From positions 1-64,000 of the forward strand of contig PDHQ01000143.1 in NCBI GenBank assembly GCA_003339415.1: a DNA stretch of 64,000 nucleotides. The letters are read 5' to 3'. Each line of letters starts with the position of its first letter. The first letter of the stretch is position 1. The notes below the pieces were generated by a model, which saw only the letters and a program-made list of their open reading frames with translations, ran no database searches and had not been told where the DNA came from. The translations under genes were made by a program, and so were the position numbers. This stretch comes from Ophiocordyceps camponoti-saundersi (nom. inval.) (taxonomy: Eukaryota; Ascomycota; Sordariomycetes; Hypocreales; Ophiocordycipitaceae). Positions 13,093 to 24,056 of this stretch are shown here, piece after piece.

Positions 13093-16000
13093 AGTACGCT
13101 TACCTCTAAGCTTAATTTCTTTATAGCGTAATATAAGGCCTTTTTTTAATAATAAAAGGAATATTAATATTAGATTTTTAACTAATAGTAAGATAAATAA
13201 GCCGCTTATATTATAAACCGCTAAGCTAATATTAATATATATAAGCGCGAGAATAAAGAATATAATAATATTTTACGCTAAATATTTATAACGCTTACTA
13301 ATTTATATAAATTATTTAACTTAGCTAGCGCCGCTCTCGCCGCCTTATAATACGCCCTTATTACTAATTTATATATATTACTTAGCTTATAAACCTTGGC
13401 CGCCTACGCGCGTTACTTATTATCCCCTTTTTTCTTATATTAAGGGAGTAAGTTTACGCTTATTAATAAGCGTAGCGTACGCGGCGCGGAGGCTAAATAG
13501 GAAAAAATCCTGCTATTATTATTACTATATATATTTTTATAGCCTTTAAATTTGCCCTCCCTTACCTAAAAATATACTTATTATAAGTTAACGCTAGCGC
13601 TTATTTTTAGCTAATATTATAATAATCTCCTAAGCTATTTAATTAATTTAAATAACTTTATTATTAAAATAAATAATATTAATATTAGCTTAAAGCTAAT
13701 ATAAAGAAAAGATAAAAGGAGATAAGGGGTAGGAAAGGGGTAAGAGGGTTATTTTACGCTAGGGGAATATTATTAAAGGGGGATAATTAGCTTAGGGGGT
13801 AAAATAAATAAATATATAAGTAAGTTTATTTTAAGCTAATATAAAAGCGTATATTACCTTATATAAACTTAAACTAATTTAATATTATATAATAATTAAA
13901 ATTATAAAGTAGCTTTTATATAAAAATAATATAGCTTTTTTATTTTATAAAGATAAGATAATAAAATAAGCTATTTAATAAGCGGCGGCCCTTTATATTT
14001 TTTACGGTAAAGATTTCTTTAATTTTATACTTATTAAGAGATAAGTTATTATAAAAAAATATAAAAAGGTATCTAGCTAGGAGTTAGCTAATAATTAAGA
14101 AAGTAAAAGGTTACTAATAGCGCGTTTAAGAAGGTTAATATAAAAAGTAAAGTAAATACTAGGTAATATATCTAAGGTAATAATAAGCGGTATTAGAATA
14201 GCTATTACCTTATACTTACTTTAAAATAATTAAGCTTTTAGAATAAATAGTTAAACTATATATATATAAAGTTAAGCTATATAAAATTACTTACTTAGAA
14301 CTATTCTATAAAATAGCGGGATTTATTAGATAAATCTTCTTATTATTACTAAGCCTAAGTAATAAAGGCCTACGCTAGCTTAATATTATTATAAAAGTAA
14401 TAAGTAAACGCTATAGCTTAACCTTTTAAAAATAAAATAAGGTTAGTAACTTTAAGCGGATAATTTAATAAAGTAATATTAAAGCTATAAAATAACTAAT
14501 TAGAACTTATACTTATTATAAATAAGCTTTAATTATTTAAAATAAGCTAGTATATTAGTAAGTAATAAAGCTAGTTAAATTATAAAAAGGAGATTATATA
14601 ATATAAAATAGCTTATATTTTTTAATTTATATACTTTATACTGCTATTAATTTAGGGATAGTAAGCTATAAAAAGAAGTCTTTATACCCCGGTAAAATAG
14701 TAATAAGTAAACTAAAAGTAACTTATTTAGTTTAACCTATAGTTAAATATAAACTTATAAGGAAAGCTATAAAATCGCTATTAATATTAAATAAAGCGTT
14801 TAGCGTATTACTTAATATTTATTAATATTATAGCTTTAAGCTAAATATATTTAAAAAGATAATTTATAATAATTATAAGGAAATAAGGCTAAGATTTATT
14901 TTAGGTAAGAAGCTTAGTTATAAAGTTTGCTAAAAGGGTAATTAAGAATTATTTAAGTAAAGGTAGCAGCTAAAGTAATCCTTAATACTATTAATAATTT
15001 AAATAATCCTTATAATAATAATAATTATAAATAAAATATATTATATCCGTAAATATCCTATTTTAGTAAAATTCCTATTAAAAAATATAAAGGTAATATT
15101 CTTATTAAGGTATTTTACTATTAAGAAATTATATATTTATTAAATAAGTATAATAATAAGAGATTCTTACTTAGGAACCTAGAGATAGCCTTAAAATTAT
15201 AATTATTTATAAGTAAAAAGGGAGTAGTTTATAACTTACTTATAAGTGCTAGCTTTTAGCGGAAACTTCTAAATAAAGAAATAGATCGCCTAATAGCGGA
15301 TATTATAAAGCGGGTTAGTATAGAGAGCCGCTAACTAAAGTCCTTATAAAGTCTTATCTTAAAAAAAAGCTAAGGTATTAAAAGTAAAAGATAAAGTAAA
15401 AAGGGGGTTAAGCGGGGTTAGGCTAGACCGAATTAAATATAACTTAAAAGAATAAATAAAAATAGGCTATATAATCTAGCTATAATAGTCCTTTATATTA
15501 TAGCGTTCTTATTCCTTTTAAGAGAGATTATTTAGCTAGGATATTTACGCGCTAGGGTAATATTAAAGTTAGAATTAAAAAAAGCGAGTATTTTAGCCTA
15601 ACGCGCCTAATATTCTATTATCGCTATAAATATAGTAAAATACTTAAAGGCCTTATAATTAGTAAAGATTAAAAATAGCTAAGCTATATTATATAGCTTA
15701 GTAAATTACGCCTTAAGGTAGGAAATAATAATAAGAAGCTTTTTATTATAAATTATATAATTTTATTCTATAAGGAGAAGTTTCTTAAAATAATATATAA
15801 TTAGCTAAAAGATATAGTTTATACTAACTTAGATAAATAGCTACTTATAGCCTTACTAAAATAATTAGCTTTTATAATTATATTATAATTAAAGTTTTAC
15901 TAAGTAAGGATAAGAGCTAATATAAAGGTAAACTTAAGTATATTAAAAATAAGCTAGTATTTATTAGTTTAATAAGAAAAGGCGCCTTACTTTATAAAGT

Positions 16001-16564
16001 TAATAAGCGGGGCTATAAAGTTAGGCAAGTAAGGTATAAAATAATTATAAAAGTTAGTAAACTTTAGAAAACTATAAACGCCCTAAATATAAGTTAGCGC
16101 CTTTTATTTAAATATAATAAAAACCTTAGTAAAGTTTAGTTTTACCTTTTTACTAATATAAATAATAAACCTTAAATATTTAATCTTATAGATAATAAAA
16201 TTATATTTATTAAGGTTAAGGAAAAGCTTAGCTTATTAAAGATATAATAATATAATATATACCTTATATTAATAATTAAAATATAAGCTACTTAAGTAAA
16301 TAAAGATATTATCTAAGTATATTATAATAAAGTCTCTTAAGGAATCGCTTAAGGTAATATTAATATAGCGTTAGAATATAGCAGATATACTTATAAAACT
16401 AAAAAAGTAAATAAGGTACTTAAAGAGACTAAACTATATATAGAAAATAATTAGGTATTTATCGCCTTTTATAATATATAGCTTATAAAAAGTAATATAA
16501 ATATTAAGCTTTATAAACTAGTAAGCGCTAAAAAGACTATAAAGTATTTTTTTAATAAAAGGAA

Positions 16565-16690
16565 GAGGATATTAGTCTTACTTTATTACTTTATTTAAAG
16601 CGCGATAGTTAATATAAAAACGCTACCCGCTACTTAGTTTTTTAATAAATAAGATAAAGGTAGCAGCGGATAAAGAGCTAGTATAAATCT
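16565..16690 (-). pseudogene. Gypsy reverse transcriptase remnant of element D
   Basis: The minus-strand frame reads S-P/A-x-I-L-F-I-K-K-L-S-S-G, then R-F-Y-I-N-Y-R-A-L-N-K, then Y-P-L-P-F. This is the well-known Gypsy block (S-P-I-L-F-V-K-K..., R-F-C-V-D-Y-R-x-L-N, Y-P-L-P). Cys and Asp in the central block appear as Tyr and Asn, both explainable by RIP (TGC to TAC, GAC to AAC). The equivalent block of element E lies at 58800-58690. Confidence 0.8.
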
Positions 16691-17860
16691 ACCCCTTATT
16701 TATTAAATTAATAATCTATTTATAAACTTTAAGGAGATATTTATAAGTTATATTATAAAATAGCCCTTAAGGTTAAAGAGGTAAGAAGCTATTAGGCTAT
16801 TAATAAAGCCGGATATAATAATTATAATTCTTATAATAAGGGGGTAAAATACTTACCTTCTCTTTATCGAAGAGGTTAGTAAAGTCTAACGCTTTAGAAA
16901 GTAATAAGGGGGTCTCGGTTAGGGAGGATATAATAATATATAAAATACGAGAAATATCCTATAAATTAATAATAAGAAACTAATAGCCTATCCGCTATAA
17001 AGACTTATATTAAATAAAAGCTATAAAGATAAAGCTAAAAATAGCTATAATAAGGTAATTAACCCGCTAAGATTCGGAATAAGGTATAATTAAATTACTA
17101 ATAAAATATCTTATAATTTCCCCCTAATTAGAATATAATAAAATATTATTACGCGCTATTAAAAAAAGCTAAGAATTAAATCTTAAATAAGGCTTAGAAT
17201 TAAATATATTATAATAAGTAATTATTAGCTATTAATATTAGCTATAAAGTAAATAAAATAGTAAATAAATAAATATAGCTTAAAGCGTAATATTATTAAT
17301 AATATATTTATATTATAATATAAATTACTTAGAGGTAAAGGAGAGGACTTTACCTTAGCTAATAAAGCTAAATAAAAAATTTACTTATAATAATATAATA
17401 ATTATAGCTATTATCCGCCTATATAATAATAAAAAATATAAAATTTATAAATATAAATAAAAGAAAAGCAAGTAAGTTTATATTCTAACTAATATTTATA
17501 AAGTAATTATTTAATATTCTATAAGCTATAGCACTATATAAGTCCTCCCCTTATAAGAGACTTATTATAAAGGGGACTTATTTCCCTAATCTAAAGTAAG
17601 GTTCTCCTCCTCCTTTATAATATTAGCGAAATAAACTAAAAATATTAAAAGTAAAAAGTTAAGTTTATACTTATATAAGAAATAGCTATTATTATTATAG
17701 CGGAGGTAATAGCTATTAACGCGTTACTTTATTATTTTATTATTATTATATTAAGCCGCTTAGTAATAGTTTTTACTACTATAGCTAGATTAGCTATAAA
17801 AAGGAGGGCTACCGCGTTTATTAAAACGCGGCTAAGTATTAATTTAGTATATATTAATTA

Positions 17861-18030
17861 TTAAAATATCTTAAAATATCTTAAAATATCTTAAAATATC
17901 TTAAAATATCTTAAAATATCTTAAAATATCTTAAAATATCTTAAAATATCTTAAAATATCTTAAAATATCTTAAAATATCTTAAAATATCTTAAAATATC
18001 TTAAAATATCTTAAAATATCTTAAAATATT
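17861..18030. repeat. Perfect 10-bp minisatellite, unit TTAAAATATC, 17 units
   Basis: Sixteen exact units followed by a seventeenth with one C to T change. It sits within the 5-prime internal region of element D and has no counterpart at the corresponding place in element E. The lack of divergence between units, in DNA otherwise saturated with mutations, suggests expansion after RIP. Confidence 0.97.
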
Positions 18031-18749
18031 TTAGGAATATAAGATAAAAGCGCCTAGCTTTTATTTTTAAAGTAGAATAACTTAATATTTATAATAATAG
18101 CGCGGATTTATATAATAATTATAATATATCTAGTTAGGGGGATATTATACTTTATATAATATTAGTAAAAGGCTAAAGTAAAAGTATAATAAAAGCGTAT
18201 AATTTTAATTTTATAAGCTTATTTAATATTATTTATTAAAATAAGCTTAGCTTTAAAGTAAATAAGGAAGTTAGAAAAAAACTTAAAAATACTTTATATA
18301 AAATACTTTAGTTTTATTATAATAATCTAGCGCTAATATAAGTTAGCAAATATAATATTAAAGTAACTTAAAAAATAGTTAGGGTTATATTTATACTTAC
18401 TATTTTATTTAAAAAGTAAAGCTACCTTAGCTTAAATTATAAAGGAAAAGTATTAATATAAGAATACTTATTTATTATAAGCGTTACTAATAAAAGCCTA
18501 GTTTACTTATAGCTTATAAGATATTAAGAAGCGCTATATTAAAAAGAGATCCTTATCGCTATTAAATAGAGACTTAATTAGTAATAGCTTATAATAAGGG
18601 CATAACTATTATTATTTAAATAGCTATATAAACTTATATTATTAGTATATAAGGTTTTATAAGTTTATAAATTATAGCTTATTATTTTAAAAGCTAAGCG
18701 ATAATAGCTTATTAAGTATTAGCGTTATTTATAATTAAAGTTAATTTAC

Positions 18750-18998
18750 TATTAAGGTTTAATACTTTAATACTCTTATATAAAGCTAACTTTATTAATA
18801 TAAATTAACTTAGGAGGTTTTAAGGTATATATAGTATATATACTTAGGGTTATAGTTTCTATATAGCTTACGCGCGGCCCGCGCGCGGCGCTAACTAATT
18901 ATATATACTTATATATACCCCGCGCCTATTATATATATAAACTTAACTAAGCACCCTTATATAACTTAGCTATTCGAGTATAGCCCGAATCCCTTATA
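18750..18998 (-). repeat. 5-prime LTR of element D
   Basis: A 249-bp LTR, intact in length, followed by the duplication AGAAG (18999-19003). It matches the split left LTR, with mostly transition differences. Confidence 0.88.
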
Positions 18999-21207
18999 AG
19001 AAGCTTTTAATAAAATAAAAAAGTTAACTATATAAATATTAATATTTACTTTTTTCTATCTAAAACTTTTAATACGCTTTAAAATTAATACTTTTTAAAA
19101 TATTACTATTAATATATTTTAATAATAATAAGATAACTAAATATAAAAGCTTATAAGCTTTTTTTAAAAAAATAATAAACTTAGCTTAATATATTTATTT
19201 AATTTAAGATTATATACTTCTTATTATTATATAAAGCTTAAAATATTTTTACTTAAAAATACTTAGTTAGAAATTTAATATAGTTATAAATTATAAGGCT
19301 TTAATTTATTTTATAATATAAAGATTACTTTTTATTTATTAAGTTTAATAATCTAATTTCCTTATTTAGTTTAATATCCGCTTTTTATATTAACTTAGCT
19401 AGCTAAATATAGCTATTAATACCTTGTTATATAAAATAGCTAAACTCCTAATTATAAAAGCTTATAAAAAGAAAAAAAAGATATTTATAATAATTGCCTT
19501 AGAAAGCTTTAAATTTAAAGCCTTAACCTTTACTCTTATAATTACTTTAGTTTACCTTATAAAAAACTTTATTTTATTAAAAGCGGAGTTAATATAATTA
19601 ATTTAAGAAAAGAATATAAGCTAAAATATTAAATTTTATAATAATCTCTTTATAATACCTAAATAAGATAATTAAAAGCGATTTTCCTTTTATATTACTT
19701 TAATCTAAAATATATATAAGCTAGCTATCTTTACTTATAATAAATAAAATAAAATTACTTAAATATTTTAATAAAGCTATTATTAGCTTAGGATAAAGTA
19801 AGATATTTATTAATATATTTATAATTATTATAAGTATTAAAAGAATAAGATATTATAAAATAAAGCTTTAAGTTTATTATATTTTTTACTTATTTTAATT
19901 TTTATATTAAGATATATTATTTATAATAAGAAAATAATATTAAAAGATTATTTTAAATATAATTATATTTAAACCTTTATTTATAAGCTAAGCTAAATTA
20001 TTATTATATTATTAAATAAGAAAAATAATATAATAAAATATTTATAAAATACTATTTCTAATATTTTTATTATCTTTTTTAATATATTAAATATATAAAC
20101 TATTAATAACGCTAGCTTATTTATCTTAAGATTTCTTAATAAAATTAACTAGAAAATTAATATTAAGTATTATTATAATAGCGCTCTTTATCCTTAAATA
20201 TAAAAAAATATAAAAATTACTAATTAATACTTAAACTAAAAGCTTTAATTTTTTATAAGTAAATATTAAAATAATTAAAGTATTTTCCTTCTTATTTTAG
20301 ATTTTATATATAACTCCTCTTAATATATATTAATTAGTATAGCGCAATGTATAATCGCTTTTAAAAAAGATATATAAAACCCTTTTTTAATTTTCAGCTT
20401 TTAGGATACCTTAAACGCTTTAAGCTTTATTATTATAGCTTATAAACTTATTACTTAAATATAGAAAATATAATAATAAGCTTAAGCCGCTATAAAAAAA
20501 GTATATAATAAGTAAAAGATATAAGCTAATAAGAGATATTATTTAAAAAATTTTATAGTTAGTAATAGGGTATTTTTTAGCTATAAAAGTTTCTATATAA
20601 TAATATTTATAATATACTTTAATATATAATAGTTATTACTTTTTATAATTATTAAGGAATAAAGCTATAGCTATATCCTTAACATATTAAATAGCTATTC
20701 TATAATAAATTTATTTTATACTAATTATTTTTAGAAAACTATTATAAATCCCTTACTTAGCTAAGAGACGCCTTTTATTAAACTAGAAAATATTAATAAT
20801 ATATTAAAATAAAAGGTAAACTAAATTATTTAATCTTATATTATAAAATAACGCTATTAGTTAAAATATTAAGTTTATTAGTATAATTATAATTTAGATA
20901 AGATATAATATTTTACTAAAAATTTTTAATATATATTAATAGTTTATAAAAAATTCTATAATTACTCCCTAGCTACCGCTAGCTTACTTATTAATCTTTA
21001 ATAATAAATTAAAGCTATTATAATAAATTATAATTATAAGAATAATAACTAAAATAAGATTATAATTTCCCTAAGCACCTTATTATATAATAAGCGTTAC
21101 TAGTTTTAATAAGTATTTAGAATAATATTATAATTTCCCTAAGTACCTTATTATATAGTAAGCGTTATTAATTTTAATAAGTATATTAGACACTTTATTA
21201 GGGGTAA
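18999..21207 (+). pseudogene. 3-prime part of the pol gene of element F (RNase H onwards)
   Basis: It continues the plus-strand frame broken by D at 10076. The first codons give E-A-F-N-K-I-K-K, and further on a block resembling the Gypsy RNase H region (T-D-H-x-x-L-x-Y-F, eroded) is readable up to about 19500. Integrase should follow but was not recognised with confidence. RIP stops occur throughout. Confidence 0.65.
21061..21190 (+). repeat. 68-bp tandem duplication upstream of the 3-prime LTR of F
   Basis: Two units, 21061-21121 and 21129-21190, are nearly identical and share TATAATTTCCCTAAG and AAGCGTTA segments. Each includes an imperfect inverted repeat (CTTATTATATAATAAG in the first unit). 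It lies in the 3-prime untranslated part of the element. Confidence 0.85.
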
Positions 21208-21532
21208 TACTACGCGCTAGCACTTATAAGGATTTCCTTTTAAATATTTTATAATAATTTTTAAAGATTTCTAAGTATATTTATATAAGTATTAAAAACC
21301 TTATTATAAAATTACCTAGAAAGACCTTAAGGGAAATTACTAAGAAATATAATTACTTCTCTATTAGGATCTTACTATACCCTCTCTTATACCTATTAGT
21401 ATATACTTTTATATATTTTACTAATATTTTACTTAGAAGAGTTTTTCTCTCTTTTTCTTCTTTTCTCCTTAGCTTAGAATCTTTATTTATAATACTAATA
21501 TTATTATCTACTTAACGTATTCTTAAGCTATA
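21208..21532 (+). repeat. 3-prime LTR of element F
   Basis: A 325-bp LTR, the partner of 6621-6945. It is preceded by a short G-rich stretch (TTAGGGG), a possible remnant of the polypurine tract. Confidence 0.8.
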
Positions 21533-21971
21533 TTAATTAATTCCTTTTAGAAAAAGAGAAAGATTATTATTTAAAAATAATAAAAAGTATTATTTAATAA
21601 AGGAAAAGTTAATAAAATTAATTTTACTATAAGTATTAAATTTTATAAATTTTAAAAAAGAGGTAAGTTTTATTAAGAATATATTAGAAATCTTAAAAAT
21701 TTCTTTTATAAAGAATATTAATAAAGGGACTTTTATATTAATATTTTTAAGTTTTTTAGAGTTTTTTTTATAAACTAGCTTTAGTTTACTTAATCTTTAT
21801 AACTTTTGCTTTCTCTAAGTACTTAGACTAATAATTAAATTTCTTATAGCATTTCTTTTTATAATATAAGTAAGTTATAATATTTTATCTTTTATTAAAT
21901 AAGTTTTATTTCTCTTTATTTTCTTTAAGGCGGTTATAATTATTTTATTAATTATAAGGCTTAAAAAACTA
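21533..21971. other. RIP-mutated spacer between element F and the gene island
   Basis: AT-rich, with almost no CpA or TpG. No duplicated structure or gene was recognised. Composition changes sharply at about 21972, where ordinary dinucleotides return. Confidence 0.55.
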
Positions 21972-22210
21972 ATCAGACCGTCATATTATCGTGCCACCTA
22001 TAAGAATCCTCTGGCTAGGGCTTTACTAACTCTTATCCGACACAGACGTTGTAAGTTATTCAAGGTAATCAGGACGAGGAAGATATGGAAGTGGGGCGAC
22101 ACCCTTGTCCTTTTCCGTATGGGTAGACATTGAATATTGCCTTGCCCGCTAATCGATATACTAAGAAAAGCCATATCACAACTCGGTGGCCACGCCGGCA
22201 GACTCATTGA
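21972..22210 (-). other. 3-prime flank and probable 3-prime UTR of the methionine aminopeptidase gene
   Basis: Normal base composition with many CpA and TpG, so not RIP-mutated, unlike the DNA to its left. It directly follows the stop codon on the minus strand. No canonical AATAAA was seen. A 69-codon open frame here starts next to the stop and has no recognisable motif, so I treat it as non-coding. Confidence 0.55.
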
Positions 22211-23646
22211 TTAATTATTCGACTTTCTTTCTTTGCCTCTGCTGCCTCCTCTCTGGTCATCTACTGGTGCCGTCAACGGGCCACCAGGTGATCCCGATTT
22301 TCTCGCGGTGAGAATCTCAACTCCGTCTTCAGTTACGAGAAGAGTGTGCTCTGGGGATCTTGTTAAGTTCTTGCATTTCATAGTGGCAAAGAGGAAACAG
22401 CCTACCAAATTGGGCGGTCCGCTTCCCATCGACTGTGGTGCTGGTCCAGTTGTCCGGCCAGGTCATATCGCGATATTTGCCCAAGGCTATCATCGGCTCG
22501 ATGGTAAACGTCATCCCAGGTTTGCATTCACCCACTGCCTTGTTTTTGGCGTAATGTGGCACGTTCGGCGCGCAGTGAAATAAAGTGTTAACTCCGTGCC
22601 CGCAATAGGTTCGAATGACACTGCAGTTCCGTAACTTGGCACACTTTTCGATGATGTTCCCAAATTCGCGTATGGGCACACCTGGCTTCACTGCTTTGAT
22701 AGCCTCTTCGAGACATTGCCGCGCCGTTTCAACTACTCGAACGTTTTCGACATCCATTTTCGCTTTTTCACCGATATAGTATGTTTCGTTCAAATCAGCG
22801 TGATACCCCTCGTGGTATAGAGAGATATCTATGTTGAGAATGTCACCGTCAACCAAGGCGCGTTTGTCGGGGATTCCATGGCAGATGACTTCGTTTACCG
22901 AAGTGCAGCAAGATTTTGGAAAATGATTATAATTCAAGGGCGAGGGGTATGACTGAATGGAAGACGTTAGAGCTTTAAGTTGTCGGTTTCTCGTACTGTT
23001 TTCGCTGCATGTTACAGGAGGACAAATCTAGGTGCCTTGACTTACATTACGCTCGATGCACGCACGGTGGACGACTTCGTCGACAAAATCGGTCGTCACG
23101 CCTGGCTGCGCCGCTTCTGCTGCAATATCGAGCACTTCTCTAGCCAAGCGACAACTTTTCCGCATGGCTTTTTGTCCTTGAGCATCGAGGATGTCGATTT
23201 TATTGCGACTCACTGGTGAACGGCTGTATTTCGGGTTGCCATCCTGCCACCAAATGGGATGAGGTATCGATTTCGGTACGAGGCGATTGTCAGAAAGAGG
23301 ATATACGGGGCGTAGAGGCCCCGAGAAGGGAAAGCTGGGAAAAGGATTGTAGGTCCCCGTGGCTGGATCTCGTGAGATCGCTTTCGGAGGAAGGATTTGG
23401 TGCAGAATCTTACTTTGGGATCTATGTGTGGCTTTGTGGCTATTCTAAGAAGATGGTTAGACTCCCGTGACGGTAGATAAGAGGAGAAGGATCACCGCCA
23501 CGAACCCAGCTCTTTTTAAAGCAATCCTGAGAGCAGAAGTAGCTGTCCTTGATTTCTAGCTTGAGGCACGTTGGGCAATGGAGTGATCCTGCGTCATTCT
23601 GGCAGTCCATGCCTAGGCACTTTTTCTTGGTAGTCGGCTCAGACAT
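22211..23646 (-). CDS. MAP1: Methionine aminopeptidase 1, four exons, apparently intact
   Basis: Removes the initiator methionine from nascent cytosolic proteins; the family is a ribosome-associated metalloprotease with a pita-bread fold. Exons on the minus strand: 23646-23506, 23444-23046, 22952-22406 and 22350-22211, giving 408 residues. That is slightly longer than the yeast enzyme (387), with a hydrophilic tail of about 20 residues. The N-terminus holds the C6H2 zinc finger (C10, C15, C24, C27, C38, C42, H50, H54). A linker follows with the family signature Y-N-P-F-P near residues 79-83. The catalytic domain runs from about residue 125 and keeps all five metal ligands (D222, D233, H299, E332, E363) and the two conserved histidines H205 and H306. 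All introns are GT-AG with branch-like CTAAC or TTAAC, and frames join exactly. The start is set by the zinc finger and has G at -3. The symbol follows yeast MAP1. No gene neighbours exist; whether it is the sole genomic copy cannot be judged here. Confidence 0.95.
22351..22405 (-). other. Intron 3 of the methionine aminopeptidase gene (55 bp, phase 1)
   Basis: Donor GTAGGC, acceptor CCCAG, with a CTTAAC branch-like site near the acceptor. It splits the codon of metal-ligand E363 (G|AG); correct splicing is needed for the active site and restores the A-Q-F-E-H-T-L-L-V-T block. Confidence 0.93.
22953..23045 (-). other. Intron 2 of the methionine aminopeptidase gene (93 bp, phase 0)
   Basis: Consensus donor GTAAGT, acceptor TTCAG and branch-like CTCTAAC. 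It joins A-C-I-E-R-N to S-Y-P-S-P-L-N-Y, the expected continuous family sequence. Confidence 0.95.
23445..23505 (-). other. Intron 1 of the methionine aminopeptidase gene (61 bp, phase 0)
   Basis: Donor GTTCGT is weak, but branch-like TCTAAC and acceptor TTCTTAG are good. Splicing joins C-F-K-K-S-W to N-S-H-K-A-T-H, supplying the last two histidine ligands of the zinc finger. Without splicing the frame ends within the intron-retained sequence, after 68 codons. Confidence 0.9.
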
Positions 23647-23765
23647 TACTGTTTGACCCTTAGAAGTGGATAGGTGAGACCGGTGATCGAACGGGGTCAG
23701 GAAAAGAATTTGAAGCGAGACAGAGCCTTTTCAAACTGACTCAAAGTTAGTGATATGTATAAACC
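23647..23765 (-). promoter_or_regulatory. Short unmutated 5-prime flank, probable promoter and 5-prime UTR
   Basis: Only about 120 bp of normal-composition DNA precede the start codon before repeat-derived sequence begins. On the gene strand it is pyrimidine-rich near the ATG, a usual fungal feature. No definite TATA box was seen. Elements needed for transcription may extend into the adjoining repeat at 23770-23842. Confidence 0.45.
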
Positions 23766-23769
23766 CCCT

Positions 23770-23842
23770 CCCCCCTTAATATATAGCTATATACCCTATC
23801 TTATACGTGGTAAACACCTCGGTATATACCTGGGTATATATT
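23770..23842 (+). repeat. Inverted copy of 46741-46800 bordering the gene
   Basis: It shares a block of more than 20 identical bases (around CTTAATATATAGCTATATAC) and a repeated GGTATATAC motif with the reverse complement of 46741-46800. It keeps some CpA and TpG (ACACCTCGG, CCTGGG), so it is less mutated than its partner. The element type is unknown. Confidence 0.7.
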
Positions 23843-23916
23843 ATTTATATATATAAACTAGTAATAGATATATAAATAAGTAACTTAGGACTTAAAAGTT
23901 TATAAAAAGGGGTATT

Positions 23917-24056
23917 TATAAAGGTTTAACCCCTATGCTGCCTATAAAGAGGTCTCTATTACTTAGAATAAGTATAAGGAGCTATAGAAAAGGGGCCGTA
24001 ATGCTAAATAAGGGTAAGCAGTACGCGCGCGGCACGCCTATAAAGATAACTAATTA
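23917..24056 (-). repeat. Truncated LTR related to the LTRs of element E
   Basis: It begins TATAAAGG and aligns along its length with 54443-54585 (segments TTAGAATAA..TATAA.GAGCTATA, then GCGCGCG core and TAACTAATTA). The last part of the LTR is missing. No partner lies nearby, so it is a solo or fragmented LTR, about 270 bp upstream of the gene start. Strand is given by analogy with E. Confidence 0.7.

Larger units (their letters stand above)
10077..18998 (-). mobile_element. Gypsy LTR retrotransposon D, minus strand, nested inside F
   Basis: It is bounded by LTRs of 249 bp: the right one is 18750-18998, and the left one is 10077-10111 plus 11996-12209, split by repeat C. Both start TATTAA and end CCCTTATA. 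Flanking bases are AGAAA (10072-10076) and AGAAG (18999-19003), a 5-bp target duplication with one RIP-type transition. The coding strand is minus: reverse transcriptase blocks appear near 16690-16565, and a purine-rich tract on the minus strand (around 12232-12210) abuts the left LTR, which is therefore the 3-prime LTR. The LTR end and internal sequence are related to element E (54443-61808). Removing D restores the RNase H frame of F. Confidence 0.9.
6621..21532 (+). mobile_element. Gypsy LTR retrotransposon F, plus strand, split by element D
   Basis: Two directly repeated LTRs of equal length (6621-6945 and 21208-21532) bracket the element. After removing the nested element D with its duplication, about 6 kb remains, a usual Gypsy size. 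A plus-strand reverse transcriptase remnant lies near 9390-9720. RNase H is cut by D: joining the sequence left of D to that right of D restores an uninterrupted frame through a K-E-A-F-N-K-I-K-K motif typical of the Gypsy RNase H start. A possible 4-bp target duplication is CTAA (6617-6620) and TTAA (21533-21536), related by a C to T change; this is tentative. RIP has destroyed all reading frames. Confidence 0.85.

Noticed and set aside
17861..18030. Possible CRISPR-like array
   Set aside because: The units are contiguous 10-mers with no spacers, in a eukaryotic transposon; it is a minisatellite.
21998..22207. Open frame of 69 codons just downstream of the aminopeptidase stop
   Set aside because: It has no start context, motif or intron logic of its own and sits where the 3-prime UTR is expected.
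22233..22583. Open frame of 116 codons on the plus strand, and other plus-strand frames at 22980-23219 and 23216-23470
   Set aside because: They lie antisense to the exons of the methionine aminopeptidase gene and have no motif; they are shadows of its codon structure.
22211..23646. Fumagillin-type self-resistance gene in a biosynthetic cluster
   Set aside because: No synthase, transporter or tailoring genes exist nearby, and fumagillin targets type 2 rather than type 1 enzymes; kept only as a weak idea.
21972..23765. Bacterial or horizontally acquired gene
   Set aside because: Three short GT-AG introns with fungal branch sites and the eukaryote-type zinc finger show an ordinary fungal gene.
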